A DNA stretch of 47,612 nt, from positions 1 to 47,612 of the forward strand of contig PNAM01000080.1 of assembly GCA_003170275.1 (NCBI GenBank). Direction: 5' to 3'. Below are positions 8,201-16,414 of the stretch, piece by piece. A program made the translations under genes and the position numbers. This stretch comes from Myxococcales bacterium. GTDB lineage: Bacteria; Myxococcota_A; Polyangia; Palsa-1104. The notes below the pieces were generated by a model, which made no database searches, was not told the origin of the DNA, and worked only from the letters and a program-made list of their open reading frames with translations. Position 1 is the first letter of the stretch. Each line of letters opens with the position of its first letter.

Positions 8201-9313
8201 GTGACGCTGCGGATCGTCGCAGATCGCAACATCTCGCTGGTCGCCGAAGCCTTCGCCGGGCTCGGCGAGGTGGTCACGTTGCCGGCCGCCGAGCTCACGC
8301 CGGCTGCCGTGCGCGACGCCGATCTGCTGCTGGTGCGCTCGACGGTGCGGGTGGGCCCGCTCTTGCTCGACGGCAGCCGCGTGCGCTTCGTGGCCACCGC
8401 CACCATCGGCGTCGATCACCTGGACCGCGAATGGCTCGCGTCGCGCGAAATCCGCTGGGCCTGCGCACCCGGGTCGAACGCCGGCTCGGTGGTGCAGTGG
8501 TTCGCCGCCGCGCTGTTGCGCTCGTGCGCGCGCCATCATCACGATCCGGCGCGCCTGCAAGCGGGCGTGGTCGGCGTTGGGCAGGTGGGCAGCCGCATCG
8601 AGCGCCTGTGCCGCGCGCTCGGCGGTCCGGTCCCGCTCGCCTGCGATCCGCCTCGCGCGGGCGCCGAAGGCCCGGGCGGCTTCGTCTCCCTCGACGTGCT
8701 GCTGGCGACCAGCGATCTGGTCACCCTACACGTGCCGCTCGAGCACGCCGGCGCACACCCGACCTTCCACCTGATTGACGCCACGCGCCTTCAGCACCTG
8801 CGCCCGCGCGCGCTGTTGGTGAACGCCGCGCGCGGCGAAGTGGTCGACGGCGCCGCACTGCTCGTCGCGCTCGACGCGCAACAACTCGACGGCGCCGCGC
8901 TCGACGTGTGGGAGCACGAGCCCGAGCCGGACCCCGCGCTGGTGGCCCGCTGCACCGTCGCCACGCCGCACATCGCCGGCCACTCGCTCGACGGCAAGGT
9001 CAACGGCACGCGCATGATCTACGCCGCCGCGTGCGACTTTCTCGGCGTCGCGCCGGCCTGGTCTCCGGTGCTGCCGCTCGCGGCGCCGCTCACGCTCGAC
9101 TCCGCCGGCTGGTCCGACGCCGAGCTGTTGCTCCGCGCGGTCGCCGCGGGCTATCGCATCGAGCACGACGAGGCCGTCTTGCGCGAGCGCCCGCAGGACT
9201 TTCGCAGCTATCGCCAGTCGTATCCGGTGCGCCGCGAGCACCCGAGCGTGCCGCTCACGTTCGATCCGCCGCGCCCGGCAGTCGAAGCGGCGCTGCGTTC
9301 GCTTCTGGGATAG
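8201..9313 (+). CDS. pdxB: Erythronate-4-phosphate dehydrogenase (vitamin B6 pathway)
   Basis: The 370-residue enzyme oxidises 4-phosphoerythronate in the DXP-dependent pyridoxal phosphate pathway. Its N-terminus (ADRNISLVAEAFAGLGEV) and blocks VRFVATATIGVDHLD, CAPGSNAGSVVQW, GVVGVGQVGSRIERL (NAD-binding), CDPPRA, LVNAARGEVVDG, DVWEHEPEPD and TPHIAGHSLDGK follow E. coli PdxB order and length. The catalytic Arg, Glu and His are all present. The start is the GTG at 8201, which gives the family N-terminus; an ATG at 8162 would add 13 residues and run into bioB. It heads a rightward operon with an 89-residue secreted protein and a ferritin-like protein. Confidence 0.93.
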   Translation: MTLRIVADRNISLVAEAFAGLGEVVTLPAAELTPAAVRDADLLLVRSTVRVGPLLLDGSRVRFVATATIGVDHLDREWLASREIRWACAPGSNAGSVVQWFAAALLRSCARHHHDPARLQAGVVGVGQVGSRIERLCRALGGPVPLACDPPRAGAEGPGGFVSLDVLLATSDLVTLHVPLEHAGAHPTFHLIDATRLQHLRPRALLVNAARGEVVDGAALLVALDAQQLDGAALDVWEHEPEPDPALVARCTVATPHIAGHSLDGKVNGTRMIYAAACDFLGVAPAWSPVLPLAAPLTLDSAGWSDAELLLRAVAAGYRIEHDEAVLRERPQDFRSYRQSYPVRREHPSVPLTFDPPRPAVEAALRSLLG

Positions 9314-9322
9314 GATCGGCGC

Positions 9323-9592
9323 ATGAACAGGCGCACGAAGCTGCTGGTCGCTCCCTTCCTGCTCACCGTCGCGTTCTCCCCGGCGCACGCCGATCAGAGC
9401 CCACCGACGAGAAATCCGCCGCCGCCGCAGCGACGGAAGCTGCCGGCCGCGTCCAAGGACGACCAGGTGACACGCCGGCCCGACGGCACCTGCTGGGTCT
9501 ACCAACCCTCGCCGCACTGCCCACCCAACATCAACTGCAACCCGCCGGCGCCCCGCGAGGTCGAGTGCCCGCCGCCCGAAAACAAGAAGTAA
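9323..9592 (+). CDS. Small secreted Pro/Cys-rich protein
   Basis: The 89-residue product has a signal peptide (about residues 1-24, cleaved near AHA). The mature part is Pro-rich, with CWVYQPSPHCPPNINCNPP and a further Cys near the end, giving four cysteines suited to disulfides. It starts 9 bp after pdxB and ends 8 bp before the ferritin-like gene, so the three are likely one operon. The function is unknown. Confidence 0.6.
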   Translation: MNRRTKLLVAPFLLTVAFSPAHADQSPPTRNPPPPQRRKLPAASKDDQVTRRPDGTCWVYQPSPHCPPNINCNPPAPREVECPPPENKK

Positions 9593-9600
9593 CCGAACGG

Positions 9601-10257
9601 GTGCGGCGCGAGTGGTCGAGGCGCGTCGAGGCCGAATACGGCTCGGCGGCGATCGCGCAGCACCTGACGCTCTGGCTGATCCAGATCGGCGCCTCGCCCG
9701 ATCTGATCCGCACCGGCCTGCGCATCGTCGACGACGAGCTGGTGCACGCCGGGGAGTGCCACCAGGTGGTGGTGGCGTGCGGCGCGGGCGCGATCATGCT
9801 CGATCGCGATCGCCTCGCCCTTCAGCGCCACCCGGGCGAGCCGCTCGAACACGATGTCTTGCGCGCGTGCCTGTCGGTGTTCTGTCTCGGCGAGACGGTC
9901 GCCGTCCCGCTGTTCCGCGCGCTGCGCGACGGCTGCTCGGTGCCGCTCGCGCGCCGCGTGCTCACCCGCGTGCTGCGCGACGAGGTGCGCCACCGCGAGT
10001 TCGGTTGGACCCTGCTCGAATGGCTCGTCGCGCTGCCCCTCGGCGCCGCGCTGATCACGCTCGCCGAGCGCGAGCTGCCCGCCATGCTCGCGTCGGTGCG
10101 CGACAGCTACGCGCCCGCGCACAGCGAACCGTGCAGCGGACCGGAGCGCGCGTGGGGCCTGATGCCCGGCGCCTCCTATCGCGAGGTGTTCGAGCGAACG
10201 GTCGAGCGCGAGTACGTGCCGCGTTTCGCGCGCTTGCAGATCCGCTGCGCCGGCTAG
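9601..10257 (+). CDS. Ferritin-like di-iron protein
   Basis: The protein is 218 residues from the GTG at 9601 (230 if the in-frame GTG at 9565 is used, which would overlap the previous gene). It is helical, with two iron-ligand-like motifs: DDELVHAGECH and, in the second half, RDEVRHREFGWTLLEW. These are the ExxH pairs of the ferritin-like four-helix fold. A GETVAVPLFRAL helix between them supplies a further Glu. The chemistry is not predictable. The stop overlaps that of the TetR gene on the other strand (CTAG). The other di-iron gene at 11,081 lies just beyond TetR, so a shared pathway is possible but unproven. Confidence 0.7.
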   Translation: MRREWSRRVEAEYGSAAIAQHLTLWLIQIGASPDLIRTGLRIVDDELVHAGECHQVVVACGAGAIMLDRDRLALQRHPGEPLEHDVLRACLSVFCLGETVAVPLFRALRDGCSVPLARRVLTRVLRDEVRHREFGWTLLEWLVALPLGAALITLAERELPAMLASVRDSYAPAHSEPCSGPERAWGLMPGASYREVFERTVEREYVPRFARLQIRCAG

Positions 10258-10970
10258 CCGCGCTGCGAAGCGGGGCGCGCGCGCTTGCGCCGCTCGGATG
10301 GAGACCGGGAAGGCGACGGCGGCAGTGGCGGCAGCGCGGTCTCCGACGGGAACAGGTAACGGTGCAGCATCTGCCGCAGCTCGCTGCGCACGTCCCGGTC
10401 GGGGATGGTGTCGTCCAGCCGCGGCCGCAGCCCGGCGCACTCCGACGCGACCTCGAGCGAGGCGATCTCGATCACCAGCGCGGCGGCGCGCGGGGACGGG
10501 ACCACGTCACGCGGCACGATCGACGAGATCAAGAGCGTGAGCGCGTCGAGGCCGTTGCGCTCGAAGTCCGCGCGCAGCTGCGCGACCTCGGGATCGCGCA
10601 GCGACACCGCCAGGTACACCCGCTCGAGCGACGCGTCGCGGTGCACGCGCGCGAACAGCACGTCGATCGCGGTGTCGATCGCCAGGCGCCGGTCGGTGGA
10701 GCGGAACAGCGCCGGGTCGAGCTTGCTGAGGATCTCCTCCTGAACCCGCCCGAGGCTGCGCGCGACCATCTCGACGAAGGCCTGCCGCTTGTCGGCGAAA
10801 TAGCGGTACAGCGCACCTGTCGAGACCCCTGCTTCCGCTGCGATTTTAGGTGTTTGCGCACCATCGAAGCCGTGTTTGGCGAACACCACCTCGGCCGCGT
10901 CGAGGAGCCGCTGGTAGGTCGCCTGGGCGCGCTTCTGCTTGAAATCGCGCGTGGCCCTGGTCAAAACCAT
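10254..10970 (-). CDS. TetR family transcriptional repressor
   Basis: The 238-residue regulator has an N-terminal helix-turn-helix of TetR type: RLLDAAEVVFAKHGFDG, then TPKIAAEAGVSTGALYRYF and DKRQAFVEMV. The C-terminal ligand domain is not diagnostic, and the tail is Pro/Arg-rich. It is divergent from the di-iron gene at 11,081, and the space between holds two matching palindromes that suit a TetR dimer. The ATG at 10,970 is chosen; a GTG at 10,985 would add five residues. It probably represses the di-iron gene and itself until a ligand, perhaps a fatty acyl compound, binds. The ligand is a guess from the neighbour. Confidence 0.92.
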   Translation of the reverse strand: MVLTRATRDFKQKRAQATYQRLLDAAEVVFAKHGFDGAQTPKIAAEAGVSTGALYRYFADKRQAFVEMVARSLGRVQEEILSKLDPALFRSTDRRLAIDTAIDVLFARVHRDASLERVYLAVSLRDPEVAQLRADFERNGLDALTLLISSIVPRDVVPSPRAAALVIEIASLEVASECAGLRPRLDDTIPDRDVRSELRQMLHRYLFPSETALPPLPPSPSRSPSERRKRARPASQRG

Positions 10971-10990
10971 GCCCACATATACCACAAAAC

Positions 10991-11054
10991 CGAAGCCCGC
11001 TTCACTTTGTCATTGACAGCGAACGCTCGATCGCTGAACCTGAAATCCGTTTCA
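10991..11054 (+). promoter_or_regulatory. Paired operator-like palindromes between tetR and the di-iron gene
   Basis: Two related 14-bp palindromes, CGAAGCCCGCTTCA (10,991-11,004) and TGAAATCCGTTTCA (11,041-11,054), share the pattern YGAARYCCGYTTCA. They are exactly 50 bp apart, close to five helical turns, and each is followed by CTTT. A TTGACA lies between them at 11,013 in the rightward direction, without a good -10 at 17 bp. The layout suits an autoregulated TetR repressor. GGAGGG at 11,067-11,072 is the ribosome site of the rightward gene. Confidence 0.6.
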
Positions 11055-11080
11055 CTTTTACCCAGCGGAGGGCCTGCACG

Positions 11081-12112
11081 ATGAGCGAGAAGAGCGGTTC
11101 CAGGTACGGCTCGATCGAGAACCTCGAGTGCAAGCTCGACCTCACCTACAACTGGGGCTACGAAAAGACGCGCCAGGATCTGCGCGACCTGTACAAGAAG
11201 GCGCAGCGCAGCCAGTGGAACCCCGACGAGGTGCTGCCCTGGCACACCGACGTCGATCCGGAGCGCCAGGACTTTCCCGAGCACATGTTCCCGCTGTACG
11301 GCTGGGCGCCCTACATGAAGCTGAACGCGCCCGAGAAGACCAAGCTCAACGTCGAGTTCGCCTCGTGGGTGCTGTCGCAGTTCATGCACGGCGAGCAGGG
11401 CGCGCTGCTCGCCGCCTCGCAGCTGGTCACCAGCGTGCCGGACATGGACTCGAAGTACTACGCCGCGACGCAGGTGTTCGACGAGGGCCGCCACGTCGAG
11501 GTCTACGACCGTTACCTGCACGAGAAGGTCGGCTTCTCCTACGAGATCAGCCCGTACCTGAAGAAGCTGCTCGATCTGATCCTCACCGACTCACGCTGGG
11601 ACATGAAGCTGCTCGGCATGCAGATCATGGTCGAGGGCCTGGCGCTGGCCGCGTTCGGCCTCTTGCGCGAGAACACCTCGGAGCCGCTGCTCAAGAAGCT
11701 CACGCACTACGTGATGCTCGACGAGTCGCGCCACGTCGCCTACGGCGTCTTGTCGCTCAAGGATCACTATCGCGACATGAAGGAGTCCGAGGTGCGCGAG
11801 CGCGAGGACTTCGTCTACGAGGCGGCGGTGCTGATGCGCAACCGCTTCCTGTTCGAGCAGGTGTGGGAAAAGATGGGGATGCCCGTCGAGGAGTGCAAGC
11901 AGTACGCGCTCGACAGCCAGATGCAGGTGATGTTCCGCCAAATGCTGTTCTCGAAGATCGTCCCGGCGATCAAGAAGATGGGGTTGCTCTCGGCCAAGCA
12001 GCGCGAGCGCTTCGAGCAGCTCGGCATCCTGCAGTTCGAGAGCTGGGCCGATCCGTTCGAGTCGCTCGAGGCGATGGAAGCCTCCGAGCGCCAGCAGCAG
12101 AAGGTCGCCTAG
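11081..12112 (+). CDS. Ferritin-like di-iron oxygenase/desaturase-like protein
   Basis: The 343-residue protein carries the paired ligand motifs of the ribonucleotide reductase R2-like/ferritin-like superfamily. HGEQGALLAA is followed by DEGRHVEVYDRYL, and EGLALAAFG by DESRHVAYGVL; each DExRH gives Glu and His ligands. No radical-Tyr pattern of class I R2 is evident, and the length and the control by TetR suit an oxidase or oxygenase such as acyl desaturases or R2-like ligand-binding oxidases. The substrate is unknown. It is preceded by a strong ribosome site (GGAGGG, 8-bp spacing). Its stop overlaps that of the phosphatase gene on the other strand. Confidence 0.8.
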   Translation: MSEKSGSRYGSIENLECKLDLTYNWGYEKTRQDLRDLYKKAQRSQWNPDEVLPWHTDVDPERQDFPEHMFPLYGWAPYMKLNAPEKTKLNVEFASWVLSQFMHGEQGALLAASQLVTSVPDMDSKYYAATQVFDEGRHVEVYDRYLHEKVGFSYEISPYLKKLLDLILTDSRWDMKLLGMQIMVEGLALAAFGLLRENTSEPLLKKLTHYVMLDESRHVAYGVLSLKDHYRDMKESEVREREDFVYEAAVLMRNRFLFEQVWEKMGMPVEECKQYALDSQMQVMFRQMLFSKIVPAIKKMGLLSAKQRERFEQLGILQFESWADPFESLEAMEASERQQQKVA

Positions 12113-13479
12113 CGAAGCCTGCGGCGGCGCCGCAGGAGACCCGCGACGAACAAGAGACCGGCGAACGCGAAGCTCGTCGACGCCGGACCGGCGCCGCTCA
12201 TCGCGCAACCGCCGCCGCTGCCGTTCATCGGCATCTCCCCGTTTCCGCCACCGCCGCCGCCTCCACCACCCGCGCCCGCGTCACTGCCGCCGCCGCCGGC
12301 CCCCGCGTCGTCGCCGCCGCCCGCCGTTCCACCGTCGCTGCCGCCGCCCGTGTTGGGAACGTTCTGCGTCACGGTGAAGCTGTCGAGCTGCGTGCCCGTG
12401 TCGTTGTACGCGGTGGCGGTCGCCACCCCGCCGGCCACATGGATCGAGACGAAGTTGTACGAGCTGCTCGACGCGTGCGCAGTCGCCACGCTGGTGCCGG
12501 TGATCCCGTACAGGTCCGCGCCGGCGCCGCCCGAGACGATGTACGCGATGTTCGAGGCGCCGTGTTGCATGCGCGCGTAGATGTGGTCGTGCCCGCTGAA
12601 CACCGCGGTCACCTTGGGCGTCGCTTCGAACAGCGGCACCCAGCTGGTCTGCACCGCACCGGTGTCACCGTGGGTCGCGCCCACCGAGTAGGGCGCGTGG
12701 TGGAACCAGATGAAGATGTGCACCACGTTCGCGTCGGCCTGCGCGGCCGAGAGCTGGTTGGTGAGGAAGCTGATCTGCGCCGGGTCGGTGATCGAGTTGG
12801 AGTCGAGCCCGATGAACGCCGCGTTGCCGCAGGTGAACGTGTAGTACGACTTCCACGCGTCGCCGGTGTTGCGCGCGCTTGGGAAGACCAGCCCGTAGTT
12901 GGTGGCCAGCGTCGAGCCGGCGTCGTGGTTGCCGGGCACCGCCATGAACGGCACGTTGGCCACCAGATCCTTGGCAACCGGGAAGAACTCCGACAGGTAC
13001 CCCGAGTACGCGCCGGTGAGGTAGATGTCGCCGCTCTCGAACACCATCTCGGGCGCCTTGGCGATCACCGCGTTGACGATCTTCTGGTGCTCGGTCGCGC
13101 CCGAGCGGCTGTCGCCGTAGAACACGATGTCCATCGGCTTGCTCGCCGAGGGGCAGGTCGCAAAGCCGAAGGTGGCGCTCTTGGTGGCGCCCGACTGCAC
13201 GTAGTAGTCGTACTGCGTGTCCAGGCCGAGACCGCCGAGCACCAGCTCGTGATCCTTCGAGGCCGCGCCGGTGACGGTGGTGAACGCGGTGGTGCCCTTG
13301 ACCCGGTACGAGACCGAGGTCGCGTCCGCGGCCGCGCCGGTGCCCCACTTCACCACCATCTTGTCGGGGGTCTGCCCGCGACCGAGGATGGGCCCATAGC
13401 TCAGCGTCTGGGACCAAGCGACGTTGACTGGGGAAAATACCCCCAGCAAGACTACCGCAACCATTGACGTTTTCAGCAT
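12109..13479 (-). CDS. Secreted purple-acid-phosphatase-like metallophosphoesterase with MYXO-CTERM-like tail
   Basis: The 456-residue protein starts with a signal peptide (MLKTSMVAVVLLGVF). A fibronectin-like domain follows (about 25-115), then a metallophosphoesterase domain with all metal motifs in order: FYGDSRSG, ESGDIYL, PGNHDAGS, WFHHAPYS and SGHDHIYAR. A Gly/Asp/Ser-rich linker leads to GGGCAMSG, one hydrophobic helix and a terminal RRRRR cluster. That is the plan of MYXO-CTERM surface-sorting tails. The enzyme is expected at the cell surface as a phosphatase. The ATG at 13,479 has AGGTGG 5 bp upstream; a GTG at 13,488 is also possible. Confidence 0.87.
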   Translation of the reverse strand: MLKTSMVAVVLLGVFSPVNVAWSQTLSYGPILGRGQTPDKMVVKWGTGAAADATSVSYRVKGTTAFTTVTGAASKDHELVLGGLGLDTQYDYYVQSGATKSATFGFATCPSASKPMDIVFYGDSRSGATEHQKIVNAVIAKAPEMVFESGDIYLTGAYSGYLSEFFPVAKDLVANVPFMAVPGNHDAGSTLATNYGLVFPSARNTGDAWKSYYTFTCGNAAFIGLDSNSITDPAQISFLTNQLSAAQADANVVHIFIWFHHAPYSVGATHGDTGAVQTSWVPLFEATPKVTAVFSGHDHIYARMQHGASNIAYIVSGGAGADLYGITGTSVATAHASSSSYNFVSIHVAGGVATATAYNDTGTQLDSFTVTQNVPNTGGGSDGGTAGGGDDAGAGGGGSDAGAGGGGGGGGGNGEMPMNGSGGGCAMSGAGPASTSFAFAGLLFVAGLLRRRRRLR

Positions 13480-13511
13480 GTTGGCCACCTAGAGAGCAAG
13501 CACTATACCTG

Positions 13512-14930
13512 CTAGGCGGCGCCGGCGATCAGCTTTTTGAGGGGCTTGAGCAGGAAGAACAGCATCAGGCCGGCGGCGACCGACGTGCCGATGAAGATGC
13601 TGAAGAAGTTGACGTGCGAGGTCTGCTCCCACAGCTCGCCGAACATGCCCGCCGCCTTGTTGCCGAGGAAGATGGCGACGAACCACACGCCCATCAGCAT
13701 GCCGCCCAGGCGCACCGGCGCCAGCTTGGTCACCAGCGACAAGCCGATCGGCGACAGGCACAGCTCACCGACGGTGTGCAGGAAATACGCGAACACCAGC
13801 CACATCGACGAGACCGAGCCCTTGTCGGAGCCGGCGGAGATCGCCGCGAGCGCCATGACCACGAAGCCCAGGCCGAGGAACAACAGGCCGAACACCATCT
13901 TGAGCGGCGTGCCCGGCTCGCGCTTGCGGCGCCCGAGGAACATCCACACCAGGCCCATGATCGGCGCCAGGACGATGATGAAGATCGCGTTCACCGACTG
14001 GAACCAGCTCGACGGCATGTCGAAGTGGCCGGCGATCGGCAACACGAAGTCGCGCTTGGTGTTGAACTCCGCCCACAGCGCCATGGTGTTGCCGGCCTGC
14101 TCGAAGCCGGCCCAGAAGAAGATGGTGAAGAACGCGATGATCAGCAGCGCGAGGATGCGGCCTGCTTCCGTCTGGCGCTCCTCGTGCGAGGCCTTGTCGT
14201 CCTGCTTGGCCTCGGCGAAGCCGGTCGCCGGCTCGGGCAGATCGAGGTTGATCGCCTTCAACCGGTGCTGGCCGAGGAGAAACGTGCACATGCCGATGAA
14301 CATGCCCACGCCGGCCGCGCCGAAGCCGTACTTCCAACCGTACCTCTGGCCGAGCGTGCCGCACACCAACGGCGACGCCGCGGCGCCCACGTTGATGCCC
14401 ATGTAGAAGATCGAGAAGCCCGCGTCGCGCCGCGGATCGCCGGGCTTGTACAGCTTGCCGACGAGCGTGGAGATGTTGGGCTTGAACGCACCGTTGCCGA
14501 GGATCAGCAGGCCCATCGCCGCCACGAAGTACGGGATGGTCTCGATGGCCATCAAGAAATGGCCGGCCATCATTAATGTGGCGCCGAGCAGGATGGTCTT
14601 GCGATAGCCGAGCACGCGATCGGCGAGCATGCCGCCGAAGATCGGGGTGAGGTAGACCAGCCCGGTGTACCAGCCGTACCACTGCGTCTGGCGCTGCTGG
14701 CTGAAGTGCAGCCCCTGGATCATGTACAGCGTGAGCAGCGCGCGCATTCCGTAGTAGCTGAAGCGCTCCCACATTTCGGTAAAGAACAGGACGTACAGAC
14801 CGTCCGGATGTCCGCTCGACTGCTGCTCCGCGGCGACGTTCTCGAAGGCGATCGGCGCCCCCGCGAGGTCGGCGGGCTTCTGGTTCGGATGAGGGGGTTT
14901 CGGTGGAGGTTGATGTCCGGGCGTCATCAT
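13512..14930 (-). CDS. POT/PTR family proton-dependent oligopeptide transporter
   Basis: The 472-residue protein is an inner-membrane transporter with 12 or more hydrophobic segments. The proton-coupling ExxER motif appears as EMWERFSYYGMRALL, followed by FGGMLADRVLGYRKTI, GNGAFKPNISTLVG and FSIFYMGINVGA, all characteristic of the family. Late motifs include GFEQAGNT and LCLSPIGLSLVTKLAP. It imports di- and tripeptides with protons. It lies on the same strand as the M20 dipeptidase gene, which would hydrolyse imported peptides. A Pro-rich N-terminal extension of about 40 residues precedes the first helix. Confidence 0.94.
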   Translation of the reverse strand: MMTPGHQPPPKPPHPNQKPADLAGAPIAFENVAAEQQSSGHPDGLYVLFFTEMWERFSYYGMRALLTLYMIQGLHFSQQRQTQWYGWYTGLVYLTPIFGGMLADRVLGYRKTILLGATLMMAGHFLMAIETIPYFVAAMGLLILGNGAFKPNISTLVGKLYKPGDPRRDAGFSIFYMGINVGAAASPLVCGTLGQRYGWKYGFGAAGVGMFIGMCTFLLGQHRLKAINLDLPEPATGFAEAKQDDKASHEERQTEAGRILALLIIAFFTIFFWAGFEQAGNTMALWAEFNTKRDFVLPIAGHFDMPSSWFQSVNAIFIIVLAPIMGLVWMFLGRRKREPGTPLKMVFGLLFLGLGFVVMALAAISAGSDKGSVSSMWLVFAYFLHTVGELCLSPIGLSLVTKLAPVRLGGMLMGVWFVAIFLGNKAAGMFGELWEQTSHVNFFSIFIGTSVAAGLMLFFLLKPLKKLIAGAA

Positions 14931-14998
14931 TTCTTGCGATGCAGCCTAACAAGATTTCTGGGCGATGTGTAGGCCTATGTCGTAGGTCGGACCACTCC

Positions 14999-16393
14999 CT
15001 ATTTCGCGAGGGCTTGCGCCAGCTCCTCGTAGATGTGGATGGCGCTCTTGACCGATTTTTCGAAGTCGCCGAGGTGCAGGCTCTCGTTTTCGGAGTGGGC
15101 GTTGGTGTACGGGTCCTCGACGCCGATGAGCAGCGCGGGCACGCCGCCGAGCTCGCGGGCGAACGGCTCGACGAACGGGATCGAGCCGCCACAGCCGATG
15201 GTCACCGCGTCGGTGCCGTAGCCCTTCTTGAGCGCGCGGAAGGCGGCCTGGAACGCCGGGTGCGCGGGATCGGTGTACCACCAGCCGGCGCAGCTCTCCG
15301 GATGGATCTCGACCTCGACGCCCCACGGCGCCGCTTCCTTCAGGTGCTTGATGAGCGCCGCCTCGACCCACTTCGGATCGAGGTCGGGGACGATGCGGAT
15401 GCCGACCCGCGCCCAGGCGGCCTCATTAATGATGTTGCGCGCGTTCTTGCGGTCCGAGGCCTGGATCGCGTTGACCGCCACCGACGGCTGGCGCCAGTTG
15501 GTCTCCCACGGATGGCGGCCGCCGAGCAGCTCGACCGAATCCAGCAGGCCGGCCTGCTTGCGGAAGTGCGGCTCGTCACCCGGCAAGGACGCGATCGAGC
15601 GGCGCTCGGCGTCGGTGAGCGGCTTGACCTTCTCGTAGATGCCCGGGATCGCGATCCGCCCGTCGGGCAGCGTCAGCGACGCGAGCATGCGGCACAGCGC
15701 CATCGCCGCGTCGGGCACCGGCCCGCCCCACATGCCCGAGTGCAGCGACTGCTTGAGAGCCCGCACCTCTACGTCGACCGCCACCAGGCCTCGCAGCGCG
15801 GTGGTCACCGACGGCAGCCCGGTCTCGAAGTTGGAGGTGTCGGTGAGCACGATCGCGTCCGCTGCCAGCAGCTTTTTGTGCGCGCGCAGGAACTCGGTGA
15901 GGTGCCCGGAGCCGATCTCCTCCTCGCCTTCGACGACGATCTTGACGTTGAGCGGTAGCGATCCCACTCCTTTGAGCCACGCATCGACGGCGCTGGTGTG
16001 CACCACCACGCCGGCCTTGTCGTCGGCGGCGCCGCGCCCGTAGAGCCGGCCGTCGATCTCGGTCGGCTCGAACGGATCGGCGGTCTTCCAGCGCTCGGCA
16101 TCGCCCGCCGGCTGCACGTCGTGATGCGCGTACAGGAGCAGCGTCGGCTTGCCCGGCGCGTTGAGCACCTCGCCATAGACATAGGGGTGCGCGCCGGAAA
16201 TCTCGAGCAGCTGCACGTTGGCGAAGCCGCGCTCCTTCAACAGCCGCGCGGTGGCGTCCGCCGAAGCCCGAACGTGTTTCGGATCGAACCCTGCAAAGGA
16301 TACGGATGGGATCCGGACCAGCGTCTTCAAGTCCTCGAGGTAGGCGGCGCGGTGGGTCTGGAAATGGCGAAGGGCGTTTTCGGTGCTGTGCAT
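14999..16393 (-). CDS. M20 family zinc dipeptidase
   Basis: The 464-residue enzyme shows the M20 active-site order: YAHHDVQPAG (zinc His and catalytic Asp), GRGAADDKAG (bridging Asp), VEGEEEIGSGH (catalytic and metal Glu) and a late NAHSENE (zinc His). RKNARNIINEA and GCGGSIPFVEPF are typical of the dipeptidase branch. It is cytoplasmic, with no signal peptide. The gene lies upstream of the peptide transporter on the same strand, so import and hydrolysis of short peptides are probably linked. The ATG at 16,393 gives the standard N-terminus, with LVRIPSVSF near residue 25. Longer upstream extensions of this frame are antisense to the phosphorylase gene. Confidence 0.93.
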   Translation of the reverse strand: MHSTENALRHFQTHRAAYLEDLKTLVRIPSVSFAGFDPKHVRASADATARLLKERGFANVQLLEISGAHPYVYGEVLNAPGKPTLLLYAHHDVQPAGDAERWKTADPFEPTEIDGRLYGRGAADDKAGVVVHTSAVDAWLKGVGSLPLNVKIVVEGEEEIGSGHLTEFLRAHKKLLAADAIVLTDTSNFETGLPSVTTALRGLVAVDVEVRALKQSLHSGMWGGPVPDAAMALCRMLASLTLPDGRIAIPGIYEKVKPLTDAERRSIASLPGDEPHFRKQAGLLDSVELLGGRHPWETNWRQPSVAVNAIQASDRKNARNIINEAAWARVGIRIVPDLDPKWVEAALIKHLKEAAPWGVEVEIHPESCAGWWYTDPAHPAFQAAFRALKKGYGTDAVTIGCGGSIPFVEPFARELGGVPALLIGVEDPYTNAHSENESLHLGDFEKSVKSAIHIYEELAQALAK

Positions 16394-16414
16394 AGGAGGC
16401 CTCGTACCACGACC

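Noticed and set aside
16394..16399. AGGAGG as ribosome site for the phosphorylase ATG at 16,415
   Set aside because: It is 15 bp from the ATG, too far for normal use, so the start of that gene is left open between 16,415 and 16,469.
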